Assembly (NCBI RefSeq): GCF_003013815.1
Contig: NZ_PRLH01000050.1
Span: forward strand, 1-61,503
Length of the DNA: 61,503 nucleotides
Direction: 5' to 3'
DNA from: Cyanothece sp. BG0011
Lineage (GTDB): Bacteria; Cyanobacteriota; Cyanobacteriia; Cyanobacteriales; Microcystaceae
The stretch's first letter is position 1; every line of letters starts with the position of its first letter. Below the pieces are notes generated by a model. That model saw only the letters and a list, made by a program, of their open reading frames with translations. It ran no database searches and had not been told where the DNA came from. Position numbers and translations under genes: made by a program. Positions 43,101 through 52,017 of this stretch are shown piece by piece.

Positions 43101-43997
43101 ATGAAAAATCTAGCTCATAAAGCTAAATATACGACTTTAGGAATCGTTGGCATCATCGTTTTATTGATTATCTGGAGTTTTATCGAACCTCGCATTCTTA
43201 ATATAGAAAATGAAACAGCAAAAATTCCTAATTTACCTCAATCTTGGTCGGGTAAACAAATAGCACAGTTGTCAGACTTTCAAATTGGATTATGGGGTGA
43301 TAATCGCGGTACGGCTAGGGGCAGCGTTGCTAAGATCCTAGAAGCTAAACCAGCGATCGCTTTAATTAGTGGTGATTTTGTTTATCATCCGGGTTCTAAT
43401 ATTGAATCCGAGATCGAAACCGCAGTAGACATCGTCCGTCCTTTGGTCGATGCCGGTATCCCTACTTATGCAGTGCTAGGGAATCACGACTATGGTATGA
43501 GTAGCAAAAAAGCCCAACCCTCAACCGAACAAGCAGAAAAATTAGAAATAGCCTTAGAAGAGGCCGGTATCCAAGTTTTAAGAAATGAAGCCATTAGACT
43601 CGAACTCCCTAATAGTAATGAGCCGTTATATTTAGTGGGTGTGGGTTCTTTATGGGCCAGTAGAGATAATGTTAAGCAAGCACTCAATGCGATCGACAAT
43701 AATAGTCCCAGAATTGTGATGATGCACAATCCCGATACCTTCGAGCAGTTTCCTAAAAATTCAGCCCCCTTTGCCGTAGCAGGCCATACCCATGGGGGAC
43801 AAGTGCGTATTCCAGGGTTCCCTCAATGGTCCTGGTTGAGGTTTACTCAGAAAGATAAAGTCTATGCTGATGGTTGGGCCAAAGGCTTTGGGACATCGGG
43901 TAATCAGCTTTATGTTAACCCTGGTATTGGTATGAGTATCGCGCCCATACGCTTATTTTGTCCCCCAGAACTCACCTTTTTTACCCTGGAGGGTTAA
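43101..43997 (+). CDS. Metallophosphoesterase (YkuE-like)
   Basis: 298 residues. The N-terminus has one membrane helix (about 13-30) that anchors the enzyme outside the cytoplasm or works as a signal. The metallophosphatase motifs follow: QLSDFQIGLWGD (D-x-H variant with Gln/Asp), SGDFVYHPG, LGNHDYGM, MHNPD and GHTHGGQVR. The first motif reads DFQ rather than the usual DxH, as in some YkuE-type proteins. Substrate unknown; relatives are lipid-A or UDP-sugar-type or phosphodiester hydrolases. Start ATG 43101 is chosen because the upstream frame runs into the birA end repeat. Confidence 0.8.
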   Translation: MKNLAHKAKYTTLGIVGIIVLLIIWSFIEPRILNIENETAKIPNLPQSWSGKQIAQLSDFQIGLWGDNRGTARGSVAKILEAKPAIALISGDFVYHPGSNIESEIETAVDIVRPLVDAGIPTYAVLGNHDYGMSSKKAQPSTEQAEKLEIALEEAGIQVLRNEAIRLELPNSNEPLYLVGVGSLWASRDNVKQALNAIDNNSPRIVMMHNPDTFEQFPKNSAPFAVAGHTHGGQVRIPGFPQWSWLRFTQKDKVYADGWAKGFGTSGNQLYVNPGIGMSIAPIRLFCPPELTFFTLEG

Positions 43998-43999
43998 CC

Positions 44000-44103
44000 C
44001 ACACCCCCCCTGCCCCTAACCCCCCCTGCCCCTAACCCCCCCTGCCCCTAACCCCCCCTGCCCCCCTTATAAAGGGGGGTGTGGGGGGTGTGGGGGGTAA
44101 GGA
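44000..44103. repeat. C-rich 16-bp tandem repeat with G-rich hairpin upstream of glnB
   Basis: Four units with a 16-bp period (core CCCCCCTGCCCCTAAC) end in the hairpin CCCCCCTT/AAGGGGGG (44061-44079) followed by GGGGGGTGTGGGGGGTGTGG. The same module occurs inside both full MITE copies but here has no terminal repeats. The G-runs on either strand could form a G-quadruplex about 110 bp before the glnB start codon. Confidence 0.8.
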
Positions 44104-44193
44104 GGGATTGACCAATGCTTAAAAATCTTAGGGTTTATGGTCAAGTTTCCCATGATTTCTATCTATAGTAGACAACGAATAAAGCTAGATTAC

Positions 44194-44199
44194 GAGGAG
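44194..44199 (+). promoter_or_regulatory. Ribosome binding site deciding the TTG start of glnB
   Basis: GAGGAG lies nine bases before the TTG at 44209. The sequence after TTG reads [10 protein letters not shown], the invariant PII N-terminus, so TTG is the initiation codon. The use of a rare start codon in a key regulator may tune its translation. Confidence 0.8.
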
Positions 44200-44202
44200 T
44201 AA

Positions 44203-44547
<345 letters not shown>

Positions 44548-44554
44548 GGGTTCC

Positions 44555-44587
44555 GAGGACTTGGGATCTCCTAAGTCCTCTGTTTTA
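44555..44587 (+). terminator. glnB terminator overlapping the rdgB 3' end
   Basis: GAGGACTT (44555-44562) pairs with AAGTCCTC (44573-44580), extended by further pairs, and is followed by TGTTTTAATT. The right arm encodes the last codons and stop of the convergent rdgB gene (stop at 44571-44573). Confidence 0.75.
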
Positions 44588-45146
44588 ATTGGGGTAGGAG
44601 AAGGGCAAAGGCTTGACCCCGATGAGAGACATCTCGTTTCAGTTCCGGTGTCATCTGGGCAAAGGTTTGCTGGTATGGGGGAACATAAAAAATTGGATCA
44701 TAACCAAACCCTTCGTTTCCTTGAGGGGTTTTGAGGATTTCCCCTTGACAAATGCCTTCGCTTTGTAGGGCAATGGAACCATCAGGACGGGCTATGGCGA
44801 TCGCACATACAAATTGAGCCTGACGATTGTCCTGATTGCCTAACTCGTTTAATAATCGTTCAATTCTTTCTTGATCGCTGTTACCATATCGGGCAGAATA
44901 CAGCCCCGGCGCACCATTGAGGGCTTCTACCGCTAACCCGGAATCATCGGCGATCGCCCATTCCCCTAGACGTTTGGCCACTTGAGAGGCTTTGAGACAA
45001 GCATTCTCCATAAAGGTTGTGCCGGTTTCTTCGATGTCGATTTCGGGGGGTTTAAGGTGCAACTCCCAATCTAATCCCGTTAAATACTCTTGCATTTCTT
45101 GCAGTTTTCCCGGATTACCAGTAGCAACGATTAATTTTTGCTTCAT
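44571..45146 (-). CDS. rdgB: Non-canonical purine NTP pyrophosphatase
   Basis: 191 residues of the RdgB/HAM1 family. Start MKQKLIVATGNPGKLQEMQE matches the family; further motifs are ADDSGLAVEALNGAPGLYSARYG and GFGYDPIFYVP, followed by SHRGQAF. It removes deaminated purine nucleoside triphosphates such as ITP and XTP so they are not built into DNA. It ends inside the glnB terminator and is divergent from the hybrid-kinase gene across 181 bp. Confidence 0.95.
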   Translation of the reverse strand: MKQKLIVATGNPGKLQEMQEYLTGLDWELHLKPPEIDIEETGTTFMENACLKASQVAKRLGEWAIADDSGLAVEALNGAPGLYSARYGNSDQERIERLLNELGNQDNRQAQFVCAIAIARPDGSIALQSEGICQGEILKTPQGNEGFGYDPIFYVPPYQQTFAQMTPELKRDVSHRGQAFALLLPQLKQRT

Positions 45147-45327
45147 GCTTCTTGCTATCTTTGAGAATTGTTTATATTAAAGAGAGACAAGATTTTTATG
45201 ACTCGATTGTTAAGAAAAGACCACAAAGTCTCTTATTATAATCTATCCCTCATTATTTTCTTCGCTAATTACAAAAATTGTATGATAATTATCAACTCTT
45301 TAGCCTAAAAGTTAGATATTCTTAATC

Positions 45328-47868
45328 ATGTTCTTTATCCCTTGGTGGAATATGTTAACCCATTCTTCTATTCATTCTCATGTTGCCAATGATACAAAAA
45401 AGATGGACAGTAATTTCAAAAGTCTCACCAATGCTCAAAGTTTGTCTGAACTGTTACACCATATCTTTTTAGGCATTTCTTCAGCCAATGAACAGGGTTT
45501 TTTTGAATCATTGGTGTTTCATTTAACTCAAGTTTTACAAGTAGACTATGCTTTTATTAGTCAATTAGAAAGTGATGATTCTGCTATGACTTTAGCCGGG
45601 TGTTTTCGGGGGCATAAATGTGATGATTGTGTTTATCAATTAAGTAATACCCCTTGTGAAATTGTCATCAAAGAAGGCAAATATGTTTGTTATGATAATA
45701 TTAGAAAAAAATTTAAAGATGATAGTTTACTTCAAAAAAATAATATTGAAAGTTATATAGGGACAGCTTTATATAATCAAAAAGGAGAAGGGATCGGCTT
45801 ACTTTGTGTTATGAATTGTTCTCCCCTTAAAAATACCAAAGTATTAACCAAAATTATTGATATTTTTGCCATCAATGCTGCTAGAGAGTTAGAAAAAATG
45901 CAAGCAGAGACGGAACTTGAAGCCATTAACAAAAATTTAGAAAAATTAGTCAAAGCAAGAACAGATCAACTTGAAAAAACCAATAAAAACTTACGGCAAG
46001 AAATTCAACGAAGAATCAAAATAGAATCTCAATTAATCAAGCAAGAAAATCAATTTAGAGATTTGGTCTATAATATTGATAATGGTATTATTATTGTTAA
46101 TAAAAAAGGAAAAATTAAATTTGCTAATCCTGCGGCTACCAAGATTTTTGAGCAACCCTTACGAAATTTATTAGATTATGATTTTGGCATTCCTATTATG
46201 AGTAATAAACCAGATAAACCCGTAGAATTAGAAATTATTAAATCTAATCAGAGAACGGGTTTAGTAGAAATGAATGTCACCCTAACAGAATGGGAAAACG
46301 AATCGGTTTATTTGGTTTCTTTTAGAGAAATTACCGCTAGAAAAAAAGCAGAAGAAGCCCTAATAAAAGCTAAGAAAGAAGCGGATTTAGCCAATCAAGC
46401 AAAGACGGAATTTTTAGCAAGTGTGAGTCACGAACTTCGCACTCCAATGAATGCAATTTTAGGATTTTCTGAACTTCTCAAGTTGAAATTGAAAGTAGAT
46501 GAACCGAGTATTTATCGATATGTTGAAACCATTTATAATAGTAGTCATTCCCTGCTATCTTTGATTAACGAATTACTAGACATTAATCAAGTTGAAGCGG
46601 GAAAAATAGAACTAAATTATCATCCTTTTTCCCTTAGAAAACTTATCAAAGAAACCGTCAATCTTTTTTCTAATCAAGCCTCACAAGGACAAGTTGATTT
46701 ATCAATCAATATTCAAGATAATGTTCCTCAATTAATTGAATTTGATTCTTTACGATTACGTCAGATTTTAGTCAATCTTATTGGTAATTCCTTTAAGTTT
46801 ACCACAAGAGGTCATATTAAAATTGTTGTTAGTATTGAAGACTTACACAGTCAATACTGTACATTAAAAATGATTATAGAAGACACAGGAACTGGTATAA
46901 AAGACGAAGATAAGGAGCGAATTTTTGAAGCCTTTACCCAAAGTAAAGGACAAGATAATTATCGGTATGGAGGTAATGGTTTAGGTCTATTTATTACCCA
47001 AAAAATAACGGAATGTTTAGGGGGAGCGATAACCCTAGAGAGTGAATGGGGAAAAGGATCTACTTTTACTGTGACTTTTCCTAATGTAAAAATTATTGAT
47101 TTAACAGAAAAGACTCAGGGAAAGTCTTATAAAAAAACTCTTCACGATCTTGATAAAATGACGATTTTAGTCCTTGATAGGGTTCCTGCCCATTGTGAAT
47201 TAATTGAGGGTTATTTTGCAGGAAGCAAACACAATTTATTTTTTGCCAATGATCAAGAAATAGCCATTAATTTAGCCAACCATTATTGTCTTGATGCCAT
47301 ATTAATTAACTTCTCTCTTCACAATATTGATAATAGTCTAGAAACATTAGAACTGTTAACCAGACAAAATACAATTAAAAATATTCCTATCATTGCCATG
47401 ACAGATGTTCCGCTAAACATCAGAGAAAATCACCCAAATCTTTTTGAAAGAATTCTCTCTCAACCGCTTAACTATTGTGATCTTGTTGAGGTTTTCAGTA
47501 ATATTTTAGTGCAGAAAGCAGAACAACAAAGTCAGATAAAATTTACCCTCACAGAATCCGACTATCAAAAGATTAATAATTTATCTGAGTTATTAGAAGA
47601 ACTACAACAAATAGAAGATAATTCCTGGAACTTAATGCGTCGAAGAATGATCTTATCGGAACTGCAAAAATTTTGTGATAACCTCGAACAATTAGGACAG
47701 ACTCATCATTGTCAAATGCTGATCAACTATAGCAAAATCTTAGCCAATCATATTCATATCTTAGATATTGAGCAGTTATCGAATACCTTAGAAAAGTTTC
47801 CGCAAATTAGAGTAAATTTAATCAATTATGCTGATGAGATCAACAGAGATCGGAACTCTAGACCCTAA
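45328..47868 (+). CDS. Hybrid sensor kinase with GAF and PAS domains and degenerate receiver
   Basis: 846 residues: a GAF domain at about 30-190, a coiled coil with LEAINKNLEKLV around 195-245, a PAS domain at 250-345, the kinase core with SHELRTPMNAI (His368), NLIGNSFKFT, DTGTGI and NGLGLFI, then a receiver-like region at about 610-735 and an unassigned C-terminal 100 residues. The receiver region keeps its hydrophobic strands but the strand that should carry the phospho-Asp reads DAILINFSLH, so Asn stands where Asp is expected; it is probably a pseudo-receiver. No transmembrane helix, so the kinase is cytoplasmic. Cys-rich positions CDDC and CEIV in the GAF domain could bind a metal or chromophore. 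Signal unknown. Confidence 0.8.
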   Translation: MFFIPWWNMLTHSSIHSHVANDTKKMDSNFKSLTNAQSLSELLHHIFLGISSANEQGFFESLVFHLTQVLQVDYAFISQLESDDSAMTLAGCFRGHKCDDCVYQLSNTPCEIVIKEGKYVCYDNIRKKFKDDSLLQKNNIESYIGTALYNQKGEGIGLLCVMNCSPLKNTKVLTKIIDIFAINAARELEKMQAETELEAINKNLEKLVKARTDQLEKTNKNLRQEIQRRIKIESQLIKQENQFRDLVYNIDNGIIIVNKKGKIKFANPAATKIFEQPLRNLLDYDFGIPIMSNKPDKPVELEIIKSNQRTGLVEMNVTLTEWENESVYLVSFREITARKKAEEALIKAKKEADLANQAKTEFLASVSHELRTPMNAILGFSELLKLKLKVDEPSIYRYVETIYNSSHSLLSLINELLDINQVEAGKIELNYHPFSLRKLIKETVNLFSNQASQGQVDLSINIQDNVPQLIEFDSLRLRQILVNLIGNSFKFTTRGHIKIVVSIEDLHSQYCTLKMIIEDTGTGIKDEDKERIFEAFTQSKGQDNYRYGGNGLGLFITQKITECLGGAITLESEWGKGSTFTVTFPNVKIIDLTEKTQGKSYKKTLHDLDKMTILVLDRVPAHCELIEGYFAGSKHNLFFANDQEIAINLANHYCLDAILINFSLHNIDNSLETLELLTRQNTIKNIPIIAMTDVPLNIRENHPNLFERILSQPLNYCDLVEVFSNILVQKAEQQSQIKFTLTESDYQKINNLSELLEELQQIEDNSWNLMRRRMILSELQKFCDNLEQLGQTHHCQMLINYSKILANHIHILDIEQLSNTLEKFPQIRVNLINYADEINRDRNSRP

Positions 47869-48017
47869 GTTTACTTCTATTGGGTAAGGAGGTTTCCTAC
47901 TCCTTGTAGGGAATGCTCTTGTCACTAAAAATCCCTATGTACCCCTTTTGATCAACCTCTGAGGTAGTTTTTTTAACCTTAAATGACTATCTCTTGTATC
48001 ATCAGGGGTTTTCCTTA

Positions 48018-48259
48018 GACTGACATCTTGCACGCCTTACAAAATAACTTGATGGCTAAGAAAAAGACAGTCAATGCTCAAGCAGTTAGCCTTAAAATAA
48101 GATACTTTTGCCTGTCTTGGTGAGCGTTCCCTTGCGCAGATGCGAAGGCGCGGGGTCTCACCGCTCTTGCCTTTTGCCTACCCCCCTGCCCCTTACCCCC
48201 CCTGCCCCCCTTATAAAGGGGGGTGTGGGGGGTGTAATCGAAGGTGCAAGATATGAGTT
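48018..48259. repeat. MITE-like element with terminal inverted repeats (copy 2)
   Basis: Left end GACTGACATCTTGCACGCCT (48018-48037) and right end GAAGGTGCAAGATATGAGTT (48240-48259) mirror the copy at 16759-16951. The interior holds a C-rich stretch with the CCCCCCTT/AAGGGGGG hairpin (48205-48223) and a GC-rich insert with GGTGAG (48119-48124) and CTCACC (48157-48162) as inverted ends, a nested second repeat. With the flanks it fills the 489-bp spacer 47869-48357; the rest of that spacer shows no gene. Confidence 0.75.
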
Positions 48260-48357
48260 AGATATCAATGAATCTTGAAATCGTATCAAAACGGCCAGTT
48301 AGAGAAGAAATGGAGCCTTACAATAGAAAATGATAGAGAATCTGAAGATGAGGTGCT

Positions 48358-48948
48358 ATGCTCTCACAAATTGTGCGTCCTTTGGTTAACACACAAGTCC
48401 GTCTTTTAGCCAACTCTCACACCACTCAAACCACCTTAGTAGAAACCATCGCTCGATGGTTAGGTTATATTGGGGTTGAAGCTCAAGTGACTAAGTTATG
48501 TCCTGAAAGCGATCGCATCCATGTGGCCTTAAGAGTGGGTAAACCGGATTCTTGTGATGATGGAGACTGGTGTCGTATTTTAAATAATCTGCGATCGCCT
48601 GATCCCCAGGAAAACAATCGTGTAACCTCTTCACATAACTTTCATGAGTCTCATCAGCTACAAATTGCGCGATTATTAGCTTATTTAATTCAAGTCAGTG
48701 ATCCCCACCAAGAGATTACTTGGCCAGAAATCGAACATCAATTAGTTGCTTTGAATCTTGATGATTCTATGTTATCGGGGATTAAATCCGCTCTTAAAGT
48801 GCCTCAATCTCCCGATTTATTAAAAAGGGTTGACCCCGATATTGCTGCTGTCACTTTTCCCATTGCAGTTAAAATTGCTTGGTTTGATCAAGAAATTAAT
48901 TCCCACGAAAATCATGCGCTTTCTGCTTTATTAACAGCGATGAAATAG
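48358..48948 (+). CDS. Conserved cyanobacterial protein of unknown function
   Basis: 196 residues without signal peptide or membrane helix. Two blocks are visible: an N-terminal about 85 residues with LGYIGVEAQVTKLCPESDRIHVALRVGKPDSCDDGDWCRIL, and a C-terminal helical region containing PDIAAVTFPIAVKIAWFDQE that has a tellurite-resistance-TerB-like flavour, though I would not assign it. GAGG lies six bases before the ATG. It stands alone between a MITE and the convergent dacB gene. Confidence 0.6.
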   Translation: MLSQIVRPLVNTQVRLLANSHTTQTTLVETIARWLGYIGVEAQVTKLCPESDRIHVALRVGKPDSCDDGDWCRILNNLRSPDPQENNRVTSSHNFHESHQLQIARLLAYLIQVSDPHQEITWPEIEHQLVALNLDDSMLSGIKSALKVPQSPDLLKRVDPDIAAVTFPIAVKIAWFDQEINSHENHALSALLTAMK

Positions 48949-48963
48949 ACTACAGTTATTTTA

Positions 48964-50445
48964 TCAACACTGTTTAATATGTCCTAACTTAATAACAATT
49001 TGGTCAATAATAGTTCTTAATTCTGATGGGGGTAAGTCGGATTGATTAACCATAATACTAAAAGCTAATTGCTCATAATTTCCAGGTTCAATATACCCTG
49101 ATAAAGAAGATGATCCCGACAAAGTTCCTGTTTTAGCTTGTATTTTTCCTTCTACAATGGTATCTTTAAACCGATTTTTTAGGGTTCCATTCGTCCCCCC
49201 TATGGCTAAAGAATTACGATACATTTTAGCGTCTGGGGTTTTGATCATTAAGGTGAGTAAGTTAACCAATGCTTCCGGGGTGACTAAGTTATGACGAGAT
49301 AACCCCGAACCGTCTTTTAAGTGATATAAATTCGGCTCTAATCCTAATTGAGTCAGAATTATTTTTAAGTTATCAATCTTACTATTTTCTATCTTATCAT
49401 CTCTCAAAAGATTAAGCAAGCTTTCTGCATATAAATTATTACTTTCTTGATTGGCTTTTGTGATCATTTCTTGTAAAGAACTTGATTTAATTTCTATTAT
49501 TTTGGCTAAATTATCCCTTTCACTATCCCCATAACTCACCTCAGAATTAATAATAGTGATTCCTTCTTTTTCTAAATAAAATCGTAGGGAATCTAAAAAA
49601 TATTTTCCTGGGTTAACCACTGCCATTCCGAAAGGATCAGGATCAGAATTGCTGGCTAAACTTCCAGTAATGGTTAATAAAGGTGCTTCAAAATTACGAT
49701 TAATTGAAACAGAATAAGGACTATTTTCTTCACCTGTTATAGTTTGATTGTTAACTTTCCATTGTTGTCCTGCAATGGAATCAGACCATTGTATTGTTAA
49801 TTTTTCTCCTAATTTTTGAGGATTTAAGGTTAAAATAACAGCATTTTCATTGAGAATTAAACGATTAACTGATGGTGCATAATAAAACTGAATATCTTCC
49901 CATTCCCAAGTAGAATTGATAACTTGCATTGCAGCAGAATTATCTTCTACAATTAAGTTTTCAATGCGTTTAATTCCTTGAGTTTTTAACTGTTTAGCAA
50001 GGGTTTCTAACTGTTCACTCTTTAAGGTTGGATCGCCTTTTCCTACAACTTTTAAAACGGTTAAATTAGGAGATGATCCCGAAGCATAGACAGGGGTTTT
50101 TATTTGATAATTAGAGTCATATTGAATCAATACTGCTGCTGTGGTTAATAGTTTAACAGTAGAAGCAGGAATAAAATATTTTTGAGAATTTAACTCATAT
50201 AACGGGGTTTGCTTATCTAAGGTTTTAACTAAAATACCCCAATGCGATCGCTTTAATTTTTCCTTGTTTAAAATATCATCTATTGTTGGTTTCAAATCAG
50301 TTTCACAAACTGACGTATTTTCTGTATTACTATTTATATTAGAATTGACCTCATTGGCTTTCAAAGGTAGATAAGATGTAAAAATAAAGGATAAAATCAA
50401 ACCAAAAATTCTTATTTTTTTCAAATTTAGATAATAAAAATTCAT
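48964..50445 (-). CDS. dacB: D-alanyl-D-alanine carboxypeptidase/endopeptidase (PBP4 type)
   Basis: 493 residues with an N-terminal signal peptide (hydrophobic FGLILSFIFTSYLPLKA). Active-site motifs of class C penicillin-binding proteins are present: SxxK as PASTVKLLTTA, the SxN motif as ESNNLYAE, and KTG as QAKTGTLSGSSSLSGY. The long insertion between SxxK and SxN is typical of PBP4/DacB. It trims peptidoglycan cross-links and stems in the periplasm. The gene is monocistronic. The stop lies 15 bp from the convergent hypothetical gene. Confidence 0.9.
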   Translation of the reverse strand: MNFYYLNLKKIRIFGLILSFIFTSYLPLKANEVNSNINSNTENTSVCETDLKPTIDDILNKEKLKRSHWGILVKTLDKQTPLYELNSQKYFIPASTVKLLTTAAVLIQYDSNYQIKTPVYASGSSPNLTVLKVVGKGDPTLKSEQLETLAKQLKTQGIKRIENLIVEDNSAAMQVINSTWEWEDIQFYYAPSVNRLILNENAVILTLNPQKLGEKLTIQWSDSIAGQQWKVNNQTITGEENSPYSVSINRNFEAPLLTITGSLASNSDPDPFGMAVVNPGKYFLDSLRFYLEKEGITIINSEVSYGDSERDNLAKIIEIKSSSLQEMITKANQESNNLYAESLLNLLRDDKIENSKIDNLKIILTQLGLEPNLYHLKDGSGLSRHNLVTPEALVNLLTLMIKTPDAKMYRNSLAIGGTNGTLKNRFKDTIVEGKIQAKTGTLSGSSSLSGYIEPGNYEQLAFSIMVNQSDLPPSELRTIIDQIVIKLGHIKQC

Positions 50446-50540
50446 TCGTTTTTCTCGAAGTTAGTTTTCAGCATGAGGTCTAAAGTATTTGCTTCTTTAT
50501 CCACTGCACAATACAAAAATGTCGAACTTACGTTTATAAA

Positions 50541-51896
50541 TTAAGGCTCAAACGAGGGGTCAGTTCTGATAGTTAACACTTGCGGGGGTGTAGCATCAGG
50601 AGGATAGAGAAAATCTAAGCGAACCAGTCGCCATCTTTGGGAGGGAATAGTTTGATGCACAAGGGGTTGACCCATCTGACCCCGATGTTGTACCAGATGA
50701 AAAAAGCGAGTTTGCCAAGTTGCCGCCTCATCAATGTAACCTACTCGCACTGTTCCTCGGAAAAAAACTGATTTAGGGGTGGGCGATAGAAAACGCAATT
50801 CATCAGTTATGCTGTCTTGTTTGAGAGGGGTTTGTACGCTGATGGTCACGTTTTGCTTCTGTGGAGTGGGGTTGTAGAGGGGAATTGTCACGCTATATTG
50901 TACCCCGTAATTCCCATGAGATTCGTAAGCGGTATCAGGATAACGGACCATCAAAGGTGCGCTTTGGACTTGATTCGTGCCAAAAGTTCCTCCCTCAAGG
51001 GTACTTAGTCCATAAGAGAGACTTTGTCCAACTTCTGGGATAGTCAGATATCTTTGACCATTGGTTAATCTAGCATACCAAACCGAACCTCTAGAGACTC
51101 CAGCAACTCGTCCATAGATTAACTGATTATCTTCAGGGCGTGAAGGGGGGCGATCGCGAGGTGTTACTAATTCTCCTGAGACCAACAGCGTTTCCCACTC
51201 CTCTAGAGTTGGGGGGCGTTCTTCTCCTGTGTTCTCATCGATGGGGGCAAACTTCGCTAAACTAGCCGCATAAAGGCTGCCATCAGTTTTGAGCCGAAAA
51301 TAAGCAGAACGTCCATTTAATGGAGGCTCAAGGTCTTTGACAGGAATGGGTAAATTGAGTAACATTCGGCTTTCTTTTGGCGGGATAACCAGTTCCGGAC
51401 CAGAGATTTCTTGACGAGTTTCTCTGAGGATCTCTCCCATGACTCGACTCCCAGGCCCAGCATAAACTGTCCCTAATGGATCTTCTACTTGAGGAGGTAA
51501 TTCAATAAAGGGAGCATCGGGTTGGCTTAGATAAGTCGCTCCTTGTAGAATATTGACAGTAACAGGAGTTCTTGTGGGGTTATGGAGAAGAACCCCTAAA
51601 TATAAGGTTCGTAAATCCTCTGGATTGGGGGCAGATGCCACATGATGGGCAAAAACGTCAAACCGCCTCACAAATAAATAGTCTAAGTGTGCGCTGCGCT
51701 CTCGTTTTCCTAAAGGGGGAAAGGTTGAGAGTAAAATCCCTTCTTTTTGAACTAATTCAGGACTATTGCTATTGAAAACAGGAATATGATTAAGTCTCCC
51801 AGGAAGGGGACGAACCTCTTGCGGTTGGACAATTTCTTGAGGGGGTTGATTTTCTATTGGGGAGTTATTAGCCAGAAAGAGCGGTAAAAAGACCAT
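50541..51896 (-). CDS. DUF3370 family protein
   Basis: 451 residues of the cyanobacterial DUF3370 type: the recurring start EVRPLPGRLNHIPVFNSNSP, the DVFAHHVASA segment, the beta-rich body with IYGRVAGVSRGSVWYARL and YESHGNYGVQYSVTIPLYNP, and the end QVLTIRTDPSFEP. The short N-terminus MVFLPLFLANNSPI may be an export signal. The function is not known; the beta-sandwich look and restricted distribution suggest an envelope or extracellular role. It lies alone between dacB and the periplasmic flavoprotein on the same strand. Confidence 0.78.
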   Translation of the reverse strand: MVFLPLFLANNSPIENQPPQEIVQPQEVRPLPGRLNHIPVFNSNSPELVQKEGILLSTFPPLGKRERSAHLDYLFVRRFDVFAHHVASAPNPEDLRTLYLGVLLHNPTRTPVTVNILQGATYLSQPDAPFIELPPQVEDPLGTVYAGPGSRVMGEILRETRQEISGPELVIPPKESRMLLNLPIPVKDLEPPLNGRSAYFRLKTDGSLYAASLAKFAPIDENTGEERPPTLEEWETLLVSGELVTPRDRPPSRPEDNQLIYGRVAGVSRGSVWYARLTNGQRYLTIPEVGQSLSYGLSTLEGGTFGTNQVQSAPLMVRYPDTAYESHGNYGVQYSVTIPLYNPTPQKQNVTISVQTPLKQDSITDELRFLSPTPKSVFFRGTVRVGYIDEAATWQTRFFHLVQHRGQMGQPLVHQTIPSQRWRLVRLDFLYPPDATPPQVLTIRTDPSFEP

Positions 51897-51960
51897 TTCT
51901 AATTGTATTGTTCCTTATTGTAACTTGTCGTGCATCATTAATAATTGATATTAGTTCTTG

Positions 51961-51984
51961 TAAGGTGGGCAATGCCCACCCTAC
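51961..51984. repeat. GGTGGGCAAT inverted-repeat element (copy 3, minimal)
   Basis: TAAGGTGGGCAATGCCCACCCTAC is the two ends of the 38317-38388 element fused directly: a 24-bp near-perfect palindrome with no interior. It lies between the start of the DUF3370 gene and the stop of the flavoprotein gene. Confidence 0.75.
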
Positions 51985-52017
51985 TTAGTTCTATGAGCTA
52001 GATATATTAATAACTAA

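Noticed and set aside
47880-47985. Terminator after the hybrid kinase (AAGGAG..CTCCTT, or CCTCTGAGG with T7)
   Set aside because: The first hairpin lacks a T-run and the second would have a one-base loop; neither is convincing.
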